DNA of 64,000 bases from Nitrosomonas sp. Nm34 (GCF_900113925.1 NZ_FORD01000011.1:1-64000), one strand, 5' to 3'; positions 46,722-56,118 are shown, counted from the first letter of the stretch. Numbers and translations are program-made. The notes: generated by a model from the sequence alone, not told the origin.

Positions 46722-47117
46722 CTATCCGTAACCGGTACCTACATCTTGACCTTCTTTGGGCATTGAAAACCCACCGAACATATAAATTTTACCTTCTACG
46801 GAAGTCAACGCCATATGATGCAATTTGACGGGCATGTCATTTTTACGTGTCCATTTATCGGTTTTCGGATCATATTCCATCACCATACCAAGCGGCTCCC
46901 AATTGAGCCCTAATCCACCGAACATGTAAAATTTATCTTTAGTGGAAACGCCTATCACCTCCTCAGCTCCGAGAGGTGCAGATGCCGCTGTTCTCCATTC
47001 ATAAGATTGTGCTGGAATATTATCTTGAGCACTTAACTCATTACTCAACAAAAACATCAATAAAGCTCCTACAGCATGCTTGGATAGGTTCATACTGATT
47101 CCCCGCGAAGTGGTCAT
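46722..47117 (-). pseudogene. Kelch-repeat protein, truncated
   Basis: This 131-residue fragment has a signal-like N-terminus (VGALLMFLLSNELSAQD) and two kelch blades: VIGVSTKDKFYMFGGLGLNW with VMEYDPKTDKWTRKNDM, and LTSVEGKIYMFGGFSMP. Kelch propellers need 4-7 blades, so at least half of the gene is missing. It is caught between two IS982 end remnants (46518-46585 and 47170-47350), which probably explains the loss. Some family members are periplasmic galactose-oxidase-like propellers. Confidence 0.7.
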
Positions 47118-47169
47118 TATTAAGGATGATAGATAGTTACTTTATAATCAAAATAATCATTAATACTGC

Positions 47170-47350
47170 CATGACCAATTGAAAAATATCTCGTAAATTG
47201 GGTATTTCCGTCATCGCAGCCCATTTAACTTCTTTGTTCATCTGATAGTGGAGTTAGTGGCTTATACTTTCCGAGAGAAGCAGTCTTGCCTTAATATTAG
47301 GCACAGACTTTTCTAACTGCAGTGTTTAATCCTTATGTCAAGCTCACGTT
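47170..47350 (+). mobile_element. 3'-terminal piece of an IS982-family element
   Basis: ATGACCAATTGAAAAATATCTCG..CATCGCAGCCCA..TAACTT matches the end of the transposase and the following sequence in the copies at 6.1 and 57.0 kb. It closes with CTTATGTCAAGCTCACGTT, a degenerate IS982 end. Confidence 0.65.
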
Positions 47351-47369
47351 ATATGGAACATAATAAAGG

Positions 47370-48617
47370 CTAATCGTAGCCACCACACATGAATAGAGAA
47401 ATATCTTCATCCGTAGCATTAATCAGAGCATGGAGATTGCCACCTTTCAACATAGCAAAATGTCCCGATCTTAAAGTACGGATTTCAAAACATCGCTCTC
47501 GTTGGGGCATCTTTAACCAATCTCCGATTACCATAAACCCTTGGCCTTCCATCATCAAAAACATTTCCTGATTATCTCGATGGCGGTGCAGACCAATGCC
47601 ACACCTTGCTTTTAAGAGATGTAAATCCATGTAATCGACAGTAAAGAATGGCTCAAAGTTGTTGTTATGATTTTTGGTACCAAACGCATTGAAGTTCCAG
47701 GAATTTAACTGACGTCCTAATTCATTTCGGCCTGAATAATAGCCATAATTAGACATCAAATTCCGGTATTCCAAAAAGCCAACTCCTCCATGAGGGTTAG
47801 GGCTGATCCCAGCTCCCAGGAAATTGTCCCAACCTCGCAAAATCATGTTAAATTCATAGTGGTAGTTAGCTCCGTTTTGTGAGTCCCACTTTTGTTCGTA
47901 AAAATCTGCCCAAGCTAGCTCTATATGTAGTGGTAAGATTGGGTGCATGGAATTGCTGGGTGCAACATTTATCATGTAGAGATCATTCAATTTTTCCCGG
48001 TTAAAGTCATGCATATTTCCTTGCACGAGAGCGTTTTGGACGATCAATTCTCCTCGTTGTAGTGCTTCTAATCCTTTAGTATCCAGCAGTGTGGTTAGAT
48101 CGCTACCAGGATAACCCCAAAATTCAACTTCATAACGATCGCTGCGTGGATTGTATGGCACTAGGACAATGATAGGCCCTACGTTAGCAACTTTAATCCA
48201 GAGTTTGATTTTTTCACCTAATTGATTATTGGTTGAAGCCGATAATTGAGAATCAGGTCCCCCGCGATAGGAAACACGCAGGAATGGACCTGTCCAGTTT
48301 CCAATAGTTACCAGGCCTCTGATGAGCACTGTGTCAGTGCTCACAAATTCTTTGACGTTCTGTTTCTGGAAGTCGGTCTTATTATCTTGCAGCGATGGGT
48401 CAAGGATACCTGCGTCCCCTCCTTGGGGACCATAGAAAGTGAGTGAGTGATAGGGGAACAGATACTGTAGATGTTCAGATAGATAAAATTCACGCTCTGC
48501 AGCCAGCTGCGATCGCTCCATTAAATTCATCAATTTCAGCAGCGGATTGCTTTGGTCATAATTGGGGGTTGTGCCGGATGGCACCTCAACAATAATATCC
48601 GAGTGAACAATAAACAT
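47370..48617 (-). CDS. Cupin-domain protein (second of paralogous pair)
   Basis: This 415-residue protein has no signal. The C-terminal 80 residues are a cupin: GIGLHRHRDNQEMFLMMEGQ, then HFAMLKGGNLHALINATDED, with HxHx4E and a later His as possible metal ligands. The N-terminal two thirds (DTVLIRGLVTIGNWTGPFLR, EKIKLWIKVANVGPIIVLV, SDRYEVEFWGYPG) look like the N-terminal domain of the preceding gene product, so the two are probably diverged paralogues. A central block (YHYEFNMILRGWDNFLGAGI) is unique to this one. It is the last gene in the GMC/cupin cluster, 17 bases after its neighbour. Function unknown. Confidence 0.65.
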   Translation of the reverse strand: MFIVHSDIIVEVPSGTTPNYDQSNPLLKLMNLMERSQLAAEREFYLSEHLQYLFPYHSLTFYGPQGGDAGILDPSLQDNKTDFQKQNVKEFVSTDTVLIRGLVTIGNWTGPFLRVSYRGGPDSQLSASTNNQLGEKIKLWIKVANVGPIIVLVPYNPRSDRYEVEFWGYPGSDLTTLLDTKGLEALQRGELIVQNALVQGNMHDFNREKLNDLYMINVAPSNSMHPILPLHIELAWADFYEQKWDSQNGANYHYEFNMILRGWDNFLGAGISPNPHGGVGFLEYRNLMSNYGYYSGRNELGRQLNSWNFNAFGTKNHNNNFEPFFTVDYMDLHLLKARCGIGLHRHRDNQEMFLMMEGQGFMVIGDWLKMPQRERCFEIRTLRSGHFAMLKGGNLHALINATDEDISLFMCGGYD

Positions 48618-48634
48618 AGAAAATATTTTCCCTT

Positions 48635-49777
48635 TTAGACCGTGTGGTATAGAAAAGCTACAAACTTGAGCGGTATAGTGCCATTATTGCGGATGCCGTG
48701 CATTCCTCCACTCTTCGTGTAGATGACACTACCTGGTTTAACAGGAAGTTCTTTGAAATCTCTGAAGCCCAAGCCCATCACCTGCCGCTCCACCGTGGGG
48801 AATGAATCAGTAGCCGGATCGTCCCCAACCCGTAGATAAGCTATCCCCTCACCTTCGGTGATGTAATACAGCTCTTCAGTGCCAATGTGCTGATGATTAC
48901 CTTCAACTTTACCGGGCGGTATGGTGACTTCGTGGAAAAATATCATTGACCCACCCAACTCACGCTGAACTACCCAACGCATCTCAATAATATTGTCATC
49001 GTGCAATTCCTGATTGTCAGAATCCATCATTGCATTTTGATAACGGACAGGTTGAATATCGGGTGTTTGTAAGTACCAGCCACGCTGGAAGTTGATGAGA
49101 TAATTCTGATCCAGGATAGTATTGTTGGGAGAACTCGGGCTAGATGTGCGAGGTTCCTGGTGAGATCTCAAATATCCGTTATCCCATACTGTATCATTGT
49201 CATTAATGGTGTACCCCGTGGGCAGATCGCGGTCATTTTCACGAAATGCTAGCTCTAGCTGCCTTAAAGACTTGATCTCCTGTAAAGCTGGATTAAAAGC
49301 TCGTACTCGTGTAATCGGGCAGTCTCGGCCCATCTGATCCAATACTTGGAAATCATGAAAAGAATTACCCGGTGGCTCTAATGTTTCCCAAATCTCTACT
49401 TGAAACGCATCTACCCAGGGGCAGTAGTGGAGTTTAACTCTCGACTCAGCCATTTTTGTCATATTGTCTGGCATGAGTTTGACCCAAGCAATGAGCTGAT
49501 CCCTAAGGAAGCGCCGCTTTTCACGGGCCTGCTCAACCAAGCGACTGGCTCTATATTCTATTCGCAGGAAGTTGCTGAGAAACTGGCTGTCTAAGTAGAC
49601 TTCTCCCTTAATAACATTGATATCGAAGTAACTGCGAACTTCCTGGACATTGTATCGGTAGCGATCACTACGAGTGGCATTTAAGTATTGGGCGTGATAA
49701 ATGCGATCAGGGAAAAAAACGACTTTAAATATTTCATTCCAGGGATTTGTCTGAATGGTATTAAAAGCGGGATCCAT
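48635..49777 (-). CDS. Cupin-domain protein (first of paralogous pair)
   Basis: A 380-residue cytoplasmic protein. The N-terminal domain reads RSYFDINVIKGEVYLDSQFL, FLRIEYRAS, QLIAWVKLMPDN and DAFQVEIWETLEPPG, corresponding in order to segments of the next gene product. The C-terminus is a cupin: VEGNHQHIGTEELYYITEGE and KPGSVIYTKSGGMHGIRNNG, with HxHx5E and a distal His that can form a 3-His/1-Glu metal site. It starts 5 bases from the GMC oxidoreductase stop, so it is in the same operon. Possible roles are an isomerase, a dioxygenase or a sugar-binding partner of the oxidase. Confidence 0.65.
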   Translation of the reverse strand: MDPAFNTIQTNPWNEIFKVVFFPDRIYHAQYLNATRSDRYRYNVQEVRSYFDINVIKGEVYLDSQFLSNFLRIEYRASRLVEQAREKRRFLRDQLIAWVKLMPDNMTKMAESRVKLHYCPWVDAFQVEIWETLEPPGNSFHDFQVLDQMGRDCPITRVRAFNPALQEIKSLRQLELAFRENDRDLPTGYTINDNDTVWDNGYLRSHQEPRTSSPSSPNNTILDQNYLINFQRGWYLQTPDIQPVRYQNAMMDSDNQELHDDNIIEMRWVVQRELGGSMIFFHEVTIPPGKVEGNHQHIGTEELYYITEGEGIAYLRVGDDPATDSFPTVERQVMGLGFRDFKELPVKPGSVIYTKSGGMHGIRNNGTIPLKFVAFLYHTV

Positions 49778-49782
49778 AGTTT

Positions 49783-51624
49783 TTACAACCTCTTAAGCAA
49801 TTCGTCAGCAACACGAAAGGAATTAGCCTGAATCGTTAAGGTTGGGTTCGCGCCACCTGAGGTAGGCATAAATGAGCCATCCGTAACGTATAGATTGTCA
49901 AAATTCCAGGCACGGCAATGAATATCCAAGACCGAATCACGGGGGTCAGTCCCGAATCGTGCTCCACCTAGAATATGGTTGGCAATGCGTGCCAGGGCGT
50001 TCTCAGCATTGAAAATACCACCCTGACCTTCAAACAGAAATTGAAATTCTCCGGTATTATTTTCTCCACCATATTTGAGAATCTTTCCACACATCCCGGC
50101 CAAAGTATCCATCAAATACTGATCATGTCTGTGCCATGTTTTGATGATATAAGCTACCGGTCGGTTCCACTTATCTGAAATGGTTGGATGCAGCTCAATT
50201 CGGTTGTTTCTTTGAGGCACCTGGTTAGCCATAAAACTTACAGATAGCCCTCTCCCTATGTTTTCATCCAAGAAATCTGCTAAACCTTGGCCTGCCAAAC
50301 GAGTATCGTCAATAAAGCCTTTCCAGAGCGTATCAAGATCCTGACTTCCATGATTACGTCCTATGGAAAGAGGCAAAGCCTGGTCAGATGTATTGTTATA
50401 AATGGCACCTCCAGCCCATAAACCATTGTTTTTCAAAAAATCTTCTGTGGCACAGCAATCTGTCGCCCAGTCGGCGTCTAAGGCCATTGACTTGTCATTC
50501 CGGGTCGGCATGAGAGCGCTGGCGCCTCCAAAACAATGGGTTAAAAAATATCTTCCCAACAGGTCATTTTGGTTGATGCGTTGATCAAATTCGCTATTGA
50601 ACCTTGCAGATAGCTTTAGCAATCGAATCGATTCAATTGCAGAACAAGCTACCACCACCAGGTTACCTTCGACAGATAGTTGCCTCCCTGATGGATCCCG
50701 ATACATCACACGATTTATCCTGGCACCGTCACATTCTAGATGGGTGACAATACAGTTTGCACGAATCTCAAAATTCGGTTGGTCGGAGATTGGACTCAAA
50801 AGAGCTACCCAAGTATTCGATTTAGCACCAAGGGGACAGCCGTAGCGATTAACGTAGCTGGTTTTTAAGGTTTCTGGATCGGTAGGAACTTTTCGCCCAC
50901 TTGGTGGGTGATCGCGAGTGATCACTGCCAGAGGAGTACGGTAAGGTAATATTGGATCGATAGGGTTAAGCTCTCGCCCTAACTGCTCCATTCCAGCTTT
51001 GGCGTAACGACTTATAGGGTTCGGTTCCAGGGGAGGCTGGTAGTTGTCCTTACTAAAGCGTTTAAGCTGATTATCAACCGTTCCGTTGAAACCAATTAAT
51101 TCTTCAGCCTGGGTATAATAGGGCTCAAGTTCATCGTAGCTAATTGGCCAGTCCCTTGCTTCCCGCTGTACATCCCCATCAGGATCATTTTTGAGATCAG
51201 TGCGACCCGCATTGAAGCTTTGCAATTGAAAATCAGTGGGAGTAAAACGCAAAGATACTCCCCCATATAGCTGGGTGCCACCCCCTACAACTTGAGCGGT
51301 ATAGCCTTCAATTGTAGCGCGATCTTGTCCGTCTGCCCCACGGTAGACATGGGGCTCATCATTAATATCTGGCTCTACGTGACTGGAGTAAAAACCTTCT
51401 CCATAGTTAGCTACTCCAGGGACCTGGACTCGCTTTTCCGTTCCATCGGAGATTAACTCATCGCGTTTAAAGTCACTCAATCCATTCGTATTTTGATATT
51501 GCGGCTTAAATAACGGGCCTTTTTCTAAAATCAGAACTGATTTGCCTGCTTTGACCAATGTGTAGGCTATCGGTGCTCCTCCCGCTCCACTACCAATAAT
51601 TATTACATCAAATCTGGTTTGCAT
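49783..51624 (-). CDS. GMC-family FAD-dependent oxidoreductase
   Basis: This 613-residue flavoprotein of the glucose-methanol-choline type has the Rossmann motif FDVIIIGSGAGGAPIAYTL with LILEKGP, VGGGTQLYGGVSLRF and the C-terminal LGGARFGTDPRDSVLDIHCR, LYVTDGSFMPTSGGANPTLT. The Asn in NPTLT and an upstream His in the last block are where the catalytic pair of GMC enzymes lies. No signal peptide is present. The next gene upstream is a subunit-3-like protein, as in membrane gluconate or sugar dehydrogenases, but no cytochrome c subunit is encoded here. Expected reaction: oxidation of a sugar or sugar acid hydroxyl; electron acceptor unknown. Confidence 0.88.
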   Translation of the reverse strand: MQTRFDVIIIGSGAGGAPIAYTLVKAGKSVLILEKGPLFKPQYQNTNGLSDFKRDELISDGTEKRVQVPGVANYGEGFYSSHVEPDINDEPHVYRGADGQDRATIEGYTAQVVGGGTQLYGGVSLRFTPTDFQLQSFNAGRTDLKNDPDGDVQREARDWPISYDELEPYYTQAEELIGFNGTVDNQLKRFSKDNYQPPLEPNPISRYAKAGMEQLGRELNPIDPILPYRTPLAVITRDHPPSGRKVPTDPETLKTSYVNRYGCPLGAKSNTWVALLSPISDQPNFEIRANCIVTHLECDGARINRVMYRDPSGRQLSVEGNLVVVACSAIESIRLLKLSARFNSEFDQRINQNDLLGRYFLTHCFGGASALMPTRNDKSMALDADWATDCCATEDFLKNNGLWAGGAIYNNTSDQALPLSIGRNHGSQDLDTLWKGFIDDTRLAGQGLADFLDENIGRGLSVSFMANQVPQRNNRIELHPTISDKWNRPVAYIIKTWHRHDQYLMDTLAGMCGKILKYGGENNTGEFQFLFEGQGGIFNAENALARIANHILGGARFGTDPRDSVLDIHCRAWNFDNLYVTDGSFMPTSGGANPTLTIQANSFRVADELLKRL

Positions 51625-51674
51625 AATAACTCCTACTCACAAATGCCGGACTGTTCAAACCGTGGTAGTCATTT

Positions 51675-52751
51675 TTAGCCGTGATAGTCCTTATTGATCC
51701 CTAACGGGGATTCAATTGCACGTTGCCAGTTGAATAAAGTGGTTTTTGTCGCTGTGTCAAAATACCGTTCCGCAAGGTATGCCCATCCTGCTGCTCCAAT
51801 ATTTCCACCATATTTAGGATGGGAAAAAGCGCCTGTAAAGGTGTGGCGTCGTAAAAGCTCCCAAAAGTAGCGTGGTCTACCATACTTACTGTAATCCCAA
51901 CCTGGAACAGTATTTGCCGCCATCTCGTTATAGAGCTGGGCATACATTTCTACTGATATGTCCTGCGGGTCGATAAAAGGATTCCGTTGCCTCAACACTT
52001 GATTAATTTCGCTAATGCAGATTTTGTAATCAATCAAATGATGGTTTTCTTCTCGTGCCAGAATACAGTCAATATAATTGGTTGCGCCCACTGATTCATC
52101 AAGACGGTAAGCAGATGGGAAAAGAGCAGCTTTGTCTTGCTTATCAAGAATATTATAGTAGCGATCGATGAAATTCTGTCCTTCTCGAGTACGAAATGGC
52201 AAGATGTGGGCCACAAGCCGCTGCAAGATAGCATATTCCCAATCTTCAAAACTGAGGGGCTGAGTACAGAATTGGGTGAAAAATCGTGACCAGGTCTTAT
52301 TGTTATCGAGAGTAACTCGCTGTGGGTTAATCGGATCTATAATATATTGATTATTAACCAAGTACTTATAGAAATGGACTTCAGCTTTCGGTACAATGAC
52401 GGTCAAGGCAAAATACCCAGTATTTTCCCCTAAAAACTGAATAGGTCGAAGGGGAATGGGTTCATAAAGTGTGGCAAAAGTGCCAATTACGCCAACGCTT
52501 ATAGGAGAAACAACACCCCGATTCTGATAGACAAAAGTTACTTGGTTAACTGCATAATTAGATTTAGAACTTGTCCCATCGCTATAAGTAGCGATGAGAG
52601 GAAATCGCCATGATTCAGCGATGCTAGCCCTGGTGTCATCACTGCCAAATTGTCCAAAATTATGTCGTGGATCTGTATTATCCCTCGCTAAATATTTAGT
52701 ACAATGGTTCAATACATACTCAGGATCAGGGTCCAGAACTTGAACTGCCAT
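51675..52751 (-). CDS. Gluconate-dehydrogenase-subunit-3-like protein with CBM48/AMPK-beta-like domain
   Basis: This 358-residue protein appears to be a fusion. Residues about 69-160 follow the pattern of glycogen-binding E-set domains: NQVTFVYQ, SVGVIGTFATLYEPIPL, GYFALTVIVP, VHFYKYLVNNQYIIDPINP and a closing Asn-rich turn, where W/Y-K-F and DPxNP are hallmarks of CBM48/AMPK-beta folds. The C-terminal half (DWEYAILQRLVAHILPFRTR to FTGAFSHPKYGGNIGAAGW) resembles subunit 3 of gluconate 2-dehydrogenase, which partners GMC flavoproteins. It lacks the usual Tat signal. It lies 50 bases before the GMC gene and 360 bases after a GH13 glucan enzyme gene. I infer that it tethers the oxidase to glucan or oligosaccharide. 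Confidence 0.65.
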   Translation of the reverse strand: MAVQVLDPDPEYVLNHCTKYLARDNTDPRHNFGQFGSDDTRASIAESWRFPLIATYSDGTSSKSNYAVNQVTFVYQNRGVVSPISVGVIGTFATLYEPIPLRPIQFLGENTGYFALTVIVPKAEVHFYKYLVNNQYIIDPINPQRVTLDNNKTWSRFFTQFCTQPLSFEDWEYAILQRLVAHILPFRTREGQNFIDRYYNILDKQDKAALFPSAYRLDESVGATNYIDCILAREENHHLIDYKICISEINQVLRQRNPFIDPQDISVEMYAQLYNEMAANTVPGWDYSKYGRPRYFWELLRRHTFTGAFSHPKYGGNIGAAGWAYLAERYFDTATKTTLFNWQRAIESPLGINKDYHG

Positions 52752-53112
52752 TTATTTCTCCTTGTTCTTGACTACTAATGCTCAACCAGACAATTTAAGT
52801 TTCCTTATCAAATAATGCACATTAACAGCTTGTTGTAATGGGAAAGTGCATAAATAAATGCCCCCGAATTAAAGCTCAGCAAGAACGATGGCTCAAATTT
52901 CCTTATGTAATTAAAATAAGTGATAACTAATATTTAAACAATAATACGTTTGCATGCATTTTTAACCATAATAGCAAGAATGTTGAAAAAGAATGGGCAT
53001 GAAATATCACTACTTTTATTCTTAAATAGAAGACTTGAGGCATTCCAATTTCTGTAGCATTTCCGCATGAGATATGAGCTCTCAGCCGCATCTCAAGTAT
53101 AAGATCCAGCAG
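52752..53112. other. Intergenic region between GH13 gene and oxidase cluster
   Basis: AT-rich; no ORF supported. It probably holds the promoter of the minus-strand oxidase/cupin cluster. Confidence 0.4.
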
Positions 53113-55023
53113 CTATCTCGCAAAAACTAAGAGGCTATTTGCTGGTAGCACGAGCGATGCGGAAAAATTGAACTCGTGCAGCGGCTGCGTATCCGCCCAC
53201 ACCTGACCACCATTACCGGCAACTTGAGGATTTACCCAATGATCGTATACGTCACTGTTGAAGACCTCGCGCCAATTTCCGCCTCCGGGAAAACCAATAC
53301 GATAGCCAAAGCGATGAGCGTTGCCTAGATGAACGACTACGAGCACATCGTGGCCTTCGCCCTCCACCCACCGGTGAAAGATCAATATTCGATTTTGATC
53401 ATGCGTATGCACTATGCGGAATCCCTGCCCTTTTAGACCTGGGCGGCTATTGCGCAGATGGATCAACTCCCTTGTGAAGCGGAGATGGTCAATCATGTCC
53501 CTGTCTCCTTGCTCAAGTCCGGCCCAGTATAACAGCAAGTTATGGTCATTAACGAAATCGTCGGACCACTGCTTATCTTCGAGGAACTCCTGTCCCATGA
53601 AGAGCATGGGGATACCAGGTGCAGTCAGGCTCAACCCAGTAGCGACCCGCGCACGACTTCGGGCAAACCATGAACGCGCGTTCGAAGGATCACCTAAATT
53701 GCTGATGCGTAGTTCCCGTCCCTTATAAACCATATCATGGTTCTCTGGCCCTTGTACAAAATGCCAGTGTTCGTAAAACCCGTCTGGCCAGAGGTTACGC
53801 GCAAGCACCGTCATATCGAGTGGTCGCTCGTCTGGCACGCTTGCATTTGCTATGACATTACGAATAGCGATCCGAAATCCGTCTGTCAGAGTCGTATCAA
53901 ACCCCGCACCTTCTGGTAGTCTCTTCACGATGTAGGGGTTGACATTCCAATACTCGGCGAGATCCATGGCACTTGGGTTGTTTGCAAGGAGCGTTGTCGT
54001 GAGATCCTGGCAAAAACTCCAGCCATATGGCGCCCCGTCATGATCGATTACCTCAACACGATCATAGCGAAAGCCATCCACACGATATTCGTTCAGGAAG
54101 AATTTGGCATTCTGAATAAGGAAATCGCGTACTTCCGGCTTGGCAAAGTCGAAAACAAGCCCGCCCGCGTGGCCCTTATCCGTAAAATAGAGCGAATTAC
54201 GGTTCCCGTCGGTAGTCGCTTGTCGATCAAAGAAATATATACTCTCATCACCGAAACTTCCGCCGGCATGGTTATAGACTACGTCAAGCAGTACGGCCAC
54301 CCCGTACAGATGGCAGATATCCACAAGCGCTTTCAGTTGATTCATTTCGCCATATAACTCGGCCACTTCATATTTCTGCTGGCCCTTCGACTCCAATAGC
54401 TCATTCACCTTGGCGACGTAAGATGTCAAATCTGCATCTGCCACAGCGTAATCCATTTCAGGAGAGTAATAGTCAGTTCCGTTGTATCCAAGACTAAACT
54501 GCGTCTGAAACTCTTGGATAGGCATAAGTTGTAGCGCAGTGATGCCCAACTCAGTCAAATAGGGGATTTTGAGCGCGACGTCAAGAAATGTGCCGGCTTT
54601 GTTTGGAAGGTTCGGAGTGAAGAACGTCCCTACATGAAGTTGATAAATCACAAACTCATGAAAAAGCGGCGTGACGAAGCCGAGTTCGTGCCAAGGAAAA
54701 TCCGGTTTTCGGATAATGCATTTGCTGGGGAAGGGTGTTTCTAACTCGCGCGCGTAAGGGTCACGTTTGGGCCCCTCACTCCCGTCACCAACTATATAAA
54801 ACAAGTACCGCTGCCTATCACGCACACCTGGAATAAAACCGAGCCAATGACCGTGGTTGTCGCGCGTAAGTAAACCGGTATCGGTACGTAGATGCCCGTT
54901 GAAATCACCCACAACATGAACGGAATGGGCATATGGTGCCCACACACGAAATGTAGCACCATCAGCGATGAGGTTTGCTCCCATTGGTGTCCCGGAGTGA
55001 GTGTGCTCAAGCGATGCCGGCAT
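53113..55023 (-). CDS. GH13 alpha-glucan enzyme (branching/trehalohydrolase-like)
   Basis: A 636-residue alpha-amylase-superfamily enzyme. An N-terminal E-set domain (GATFRVWAPYAHSVHVVGDF) precedes the TIM barrel: VYNHAGGSF (region I), VDGFRYDRVEVI with the nucleophile Asp (region II), MDLAEYWNVNP with the acid/base Glu (region III) and VQGPENHDMVY with the stabilising Asp (region IV). GIPMLFMGQEFLEDKQW and a C-terminal beta domain follow. The E-set plus barrel layout fits branching enzymes and malto-oligosyltrehalose trehalohydrolases; I cannot pick between them. It is transcribed in the same direction as the oxidase cluster 360 bases downstream, suggesting linked glucan metabolism. Confidence 0.82.
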   Translation of the reverse strand: MPASLEHTHSGTPMGANLIADGATFRVWAPYAHSVHVVGDFNGHLRTDTGLLTRDNHGHWLGFIPGVRDRQRYLFYIVGDGSEGPKRDPYARELETPFPSKCIIRKPDFPWHELGFVTPLFHEFVIYQLHVGTFFTPNLPNKAGTFLDVALKIPYLTELGITALQLMPIQEFQTQFSLGYNGTDYYSPEMDYAVADADLTSYVAKVNELLESKGQQKYEVAELYGEMNQLKALVDICHLYGVAVLLDVVYNHAGGSFGDESIYFFDRQATTDGNRNSLYFTDKGHAGGLVFDFAKPEVRDFLIQNAKFFLNEYRVDGFRYDRVEVIDHDGAPYGWSFCQDLTTTLLANNPSAMDLAEYWNVNPYIVKRLPEGAGFDTTLTDGFRIAIRNVIANASVPDERPLDMTVLARNLWPDGFYEHWHFVQGPENHDMVYKGRELRISNLGDPSNARSWFARSRARVATGLSLTAPGIPMLFMGQEFLEDKQWSDDFVNDHNLLLYWAGLEQGDRDMIDHLRFTRELIHLRNSRPGLKGQGFRIVHTHDQNRILIFHRWVEGEGHDVLVVVHLGNAHRFGYRIGFPGGGNWREVFNSDVYDHWVNPQVAGNGGQVWADTQPLHEFNFSASLVLPANSLLVFAR

Positions 55024-55767
55024 AAGATTAGGTCCTTAGATAAGGTTTATAAAAAAAAGAAGCTCTCTTTTTAAAAATACCTATTCTTCAATAGCTTATC
55101 TAATATGCAGGCTAATGCAATACGTGCAAACACGTAGGAATTAGTAAATTTGTACTATTACTTGGTTTAAGAGGTAGCTTCTTCAACAGATAAAGTCTGA
55201 ATCATTATTTCCGTGAAGTGGTCCTCAAAACTATTCACATTATTAAAGTGAGGTATGCTGAGTTTTATCGAGTCCAAAGTTTCCTAAAATAGTTATGAAA
55301 CAGCGAGACAACCACCTTTACCTGAGGAAACCTCTAAAAACTAGGTTTATGCTGACCGGCAAGGCGAACTCACAACTGTAGGTATTTTACGAAGCAGAAT
55401 AAATAATTTATGATTTTATATATCTGTATTTATAAGATATTTAATATTTGATTTTCAAAAATTATTTTTTATACAATTATGTAGCTTTATCCATAAAAAA
55501 TAAAAATTGTATACATTTGCATTATTGCTTTGTTTTTTGCTACTCACTTATATTGATAAGTAATAAAGTTGGATTGCCTTGATTAATTGTCTACACATCG
55601 CTTAGGGTATTTGTCTACTTTGTTGATAATTTCTTCTATATTGATCATTTCTTCCATTTTGATGATTTCTTGTTTATTTAATTGATTACAAGAGAATTAG
55701 CTAATGTAACTTTTCATGCATTAAGCTTATTTCTATACTTCTCGCTATAAGTTAAGGAGACAAAGCT
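55024..55767. other. AT-rich intergenic region with tandem repeats
   Basis: No ORF supported across about 740 bases. The part from 55390 to 55700 is extremely AT-rich, and three 18-bp tandem repeats lie at 55623-55676 before the next gene. Confidence 0.45.
55623..55676 (+). repeat. Three tandem 18-bp repeats upstream of the repeat-protein gene
   Basis: Units TTGATAATTTCTTCTATA, TTGATCATTTCTTCCATT and TTGATGATTTCTTGTTTA follow each other without gaps, ending 91 bases before the ATG at 55768. Such iterated sites can bind a regulator, or arise by slippage. Confidence 0.65.
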
Positions 55768-56118
55768 ATGTATAAATCAACTTTAACATTGGTAGGAACA
55801 ATAATGCTAACTGGTACATTGATATTCACCAGCATAGTATTTTCTCAGAATGCTTCGAATGACCAGATGCCTGCTGGTAGTACTAATACTCCTGGTACTT
55901 CTGATAACCCTGATAGCCTTGGTACTCCGAGTACCTCTAATAATTCTGATACATCTAATATTCCCGATACCTCTGGTAGTTCTGTTAGCCCTAGTACTCC
56001 GGGAAGCTCTGTTACTCCTTATATCCCGGATAGCTCAGTTACACCTTATACCCCGGGAAGCTCCGTAACTCCTTATACCCCAGATAGCTCTGTTAATCCT
56101 GGTAACCAGGGTAAGTAA
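55768..56118 (+). CDS. Exported Ser/Thr/Pro-rich repeat protein
   Basis: A 116-residue precursor with a signal peptide (LVGTIMLTGTLIFTSIVFSQ, AAGGAGA ribosome site) and a mature part almost entirely of Ser, Thr, Pro, Asn, Asp and Gly. The end is a tandem repeat of the unit SSVTPYTPG/SSVTPYTPD (about four copies, the last degenerate, SSVNPG). No Cys, His or membrane segment is present. It is probably disordered, perhaps a cell-surface or matrix polypeptide. Copy number of the unit could vary by slippage, as the DNA repeats are near-identical. No family recognised. Confidence 0.6.
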   Translation: MYKSTLTLVGTIMLTGTLIFTSIVFSQNASNDQMPAGSTNTPGTSDNPDSLGTPSTSNNSDTSNIPDTSGSSVSPSTPGSSVTPYIPDSSVTPYTPGSSVTPYTPDSSVNPGNQGK

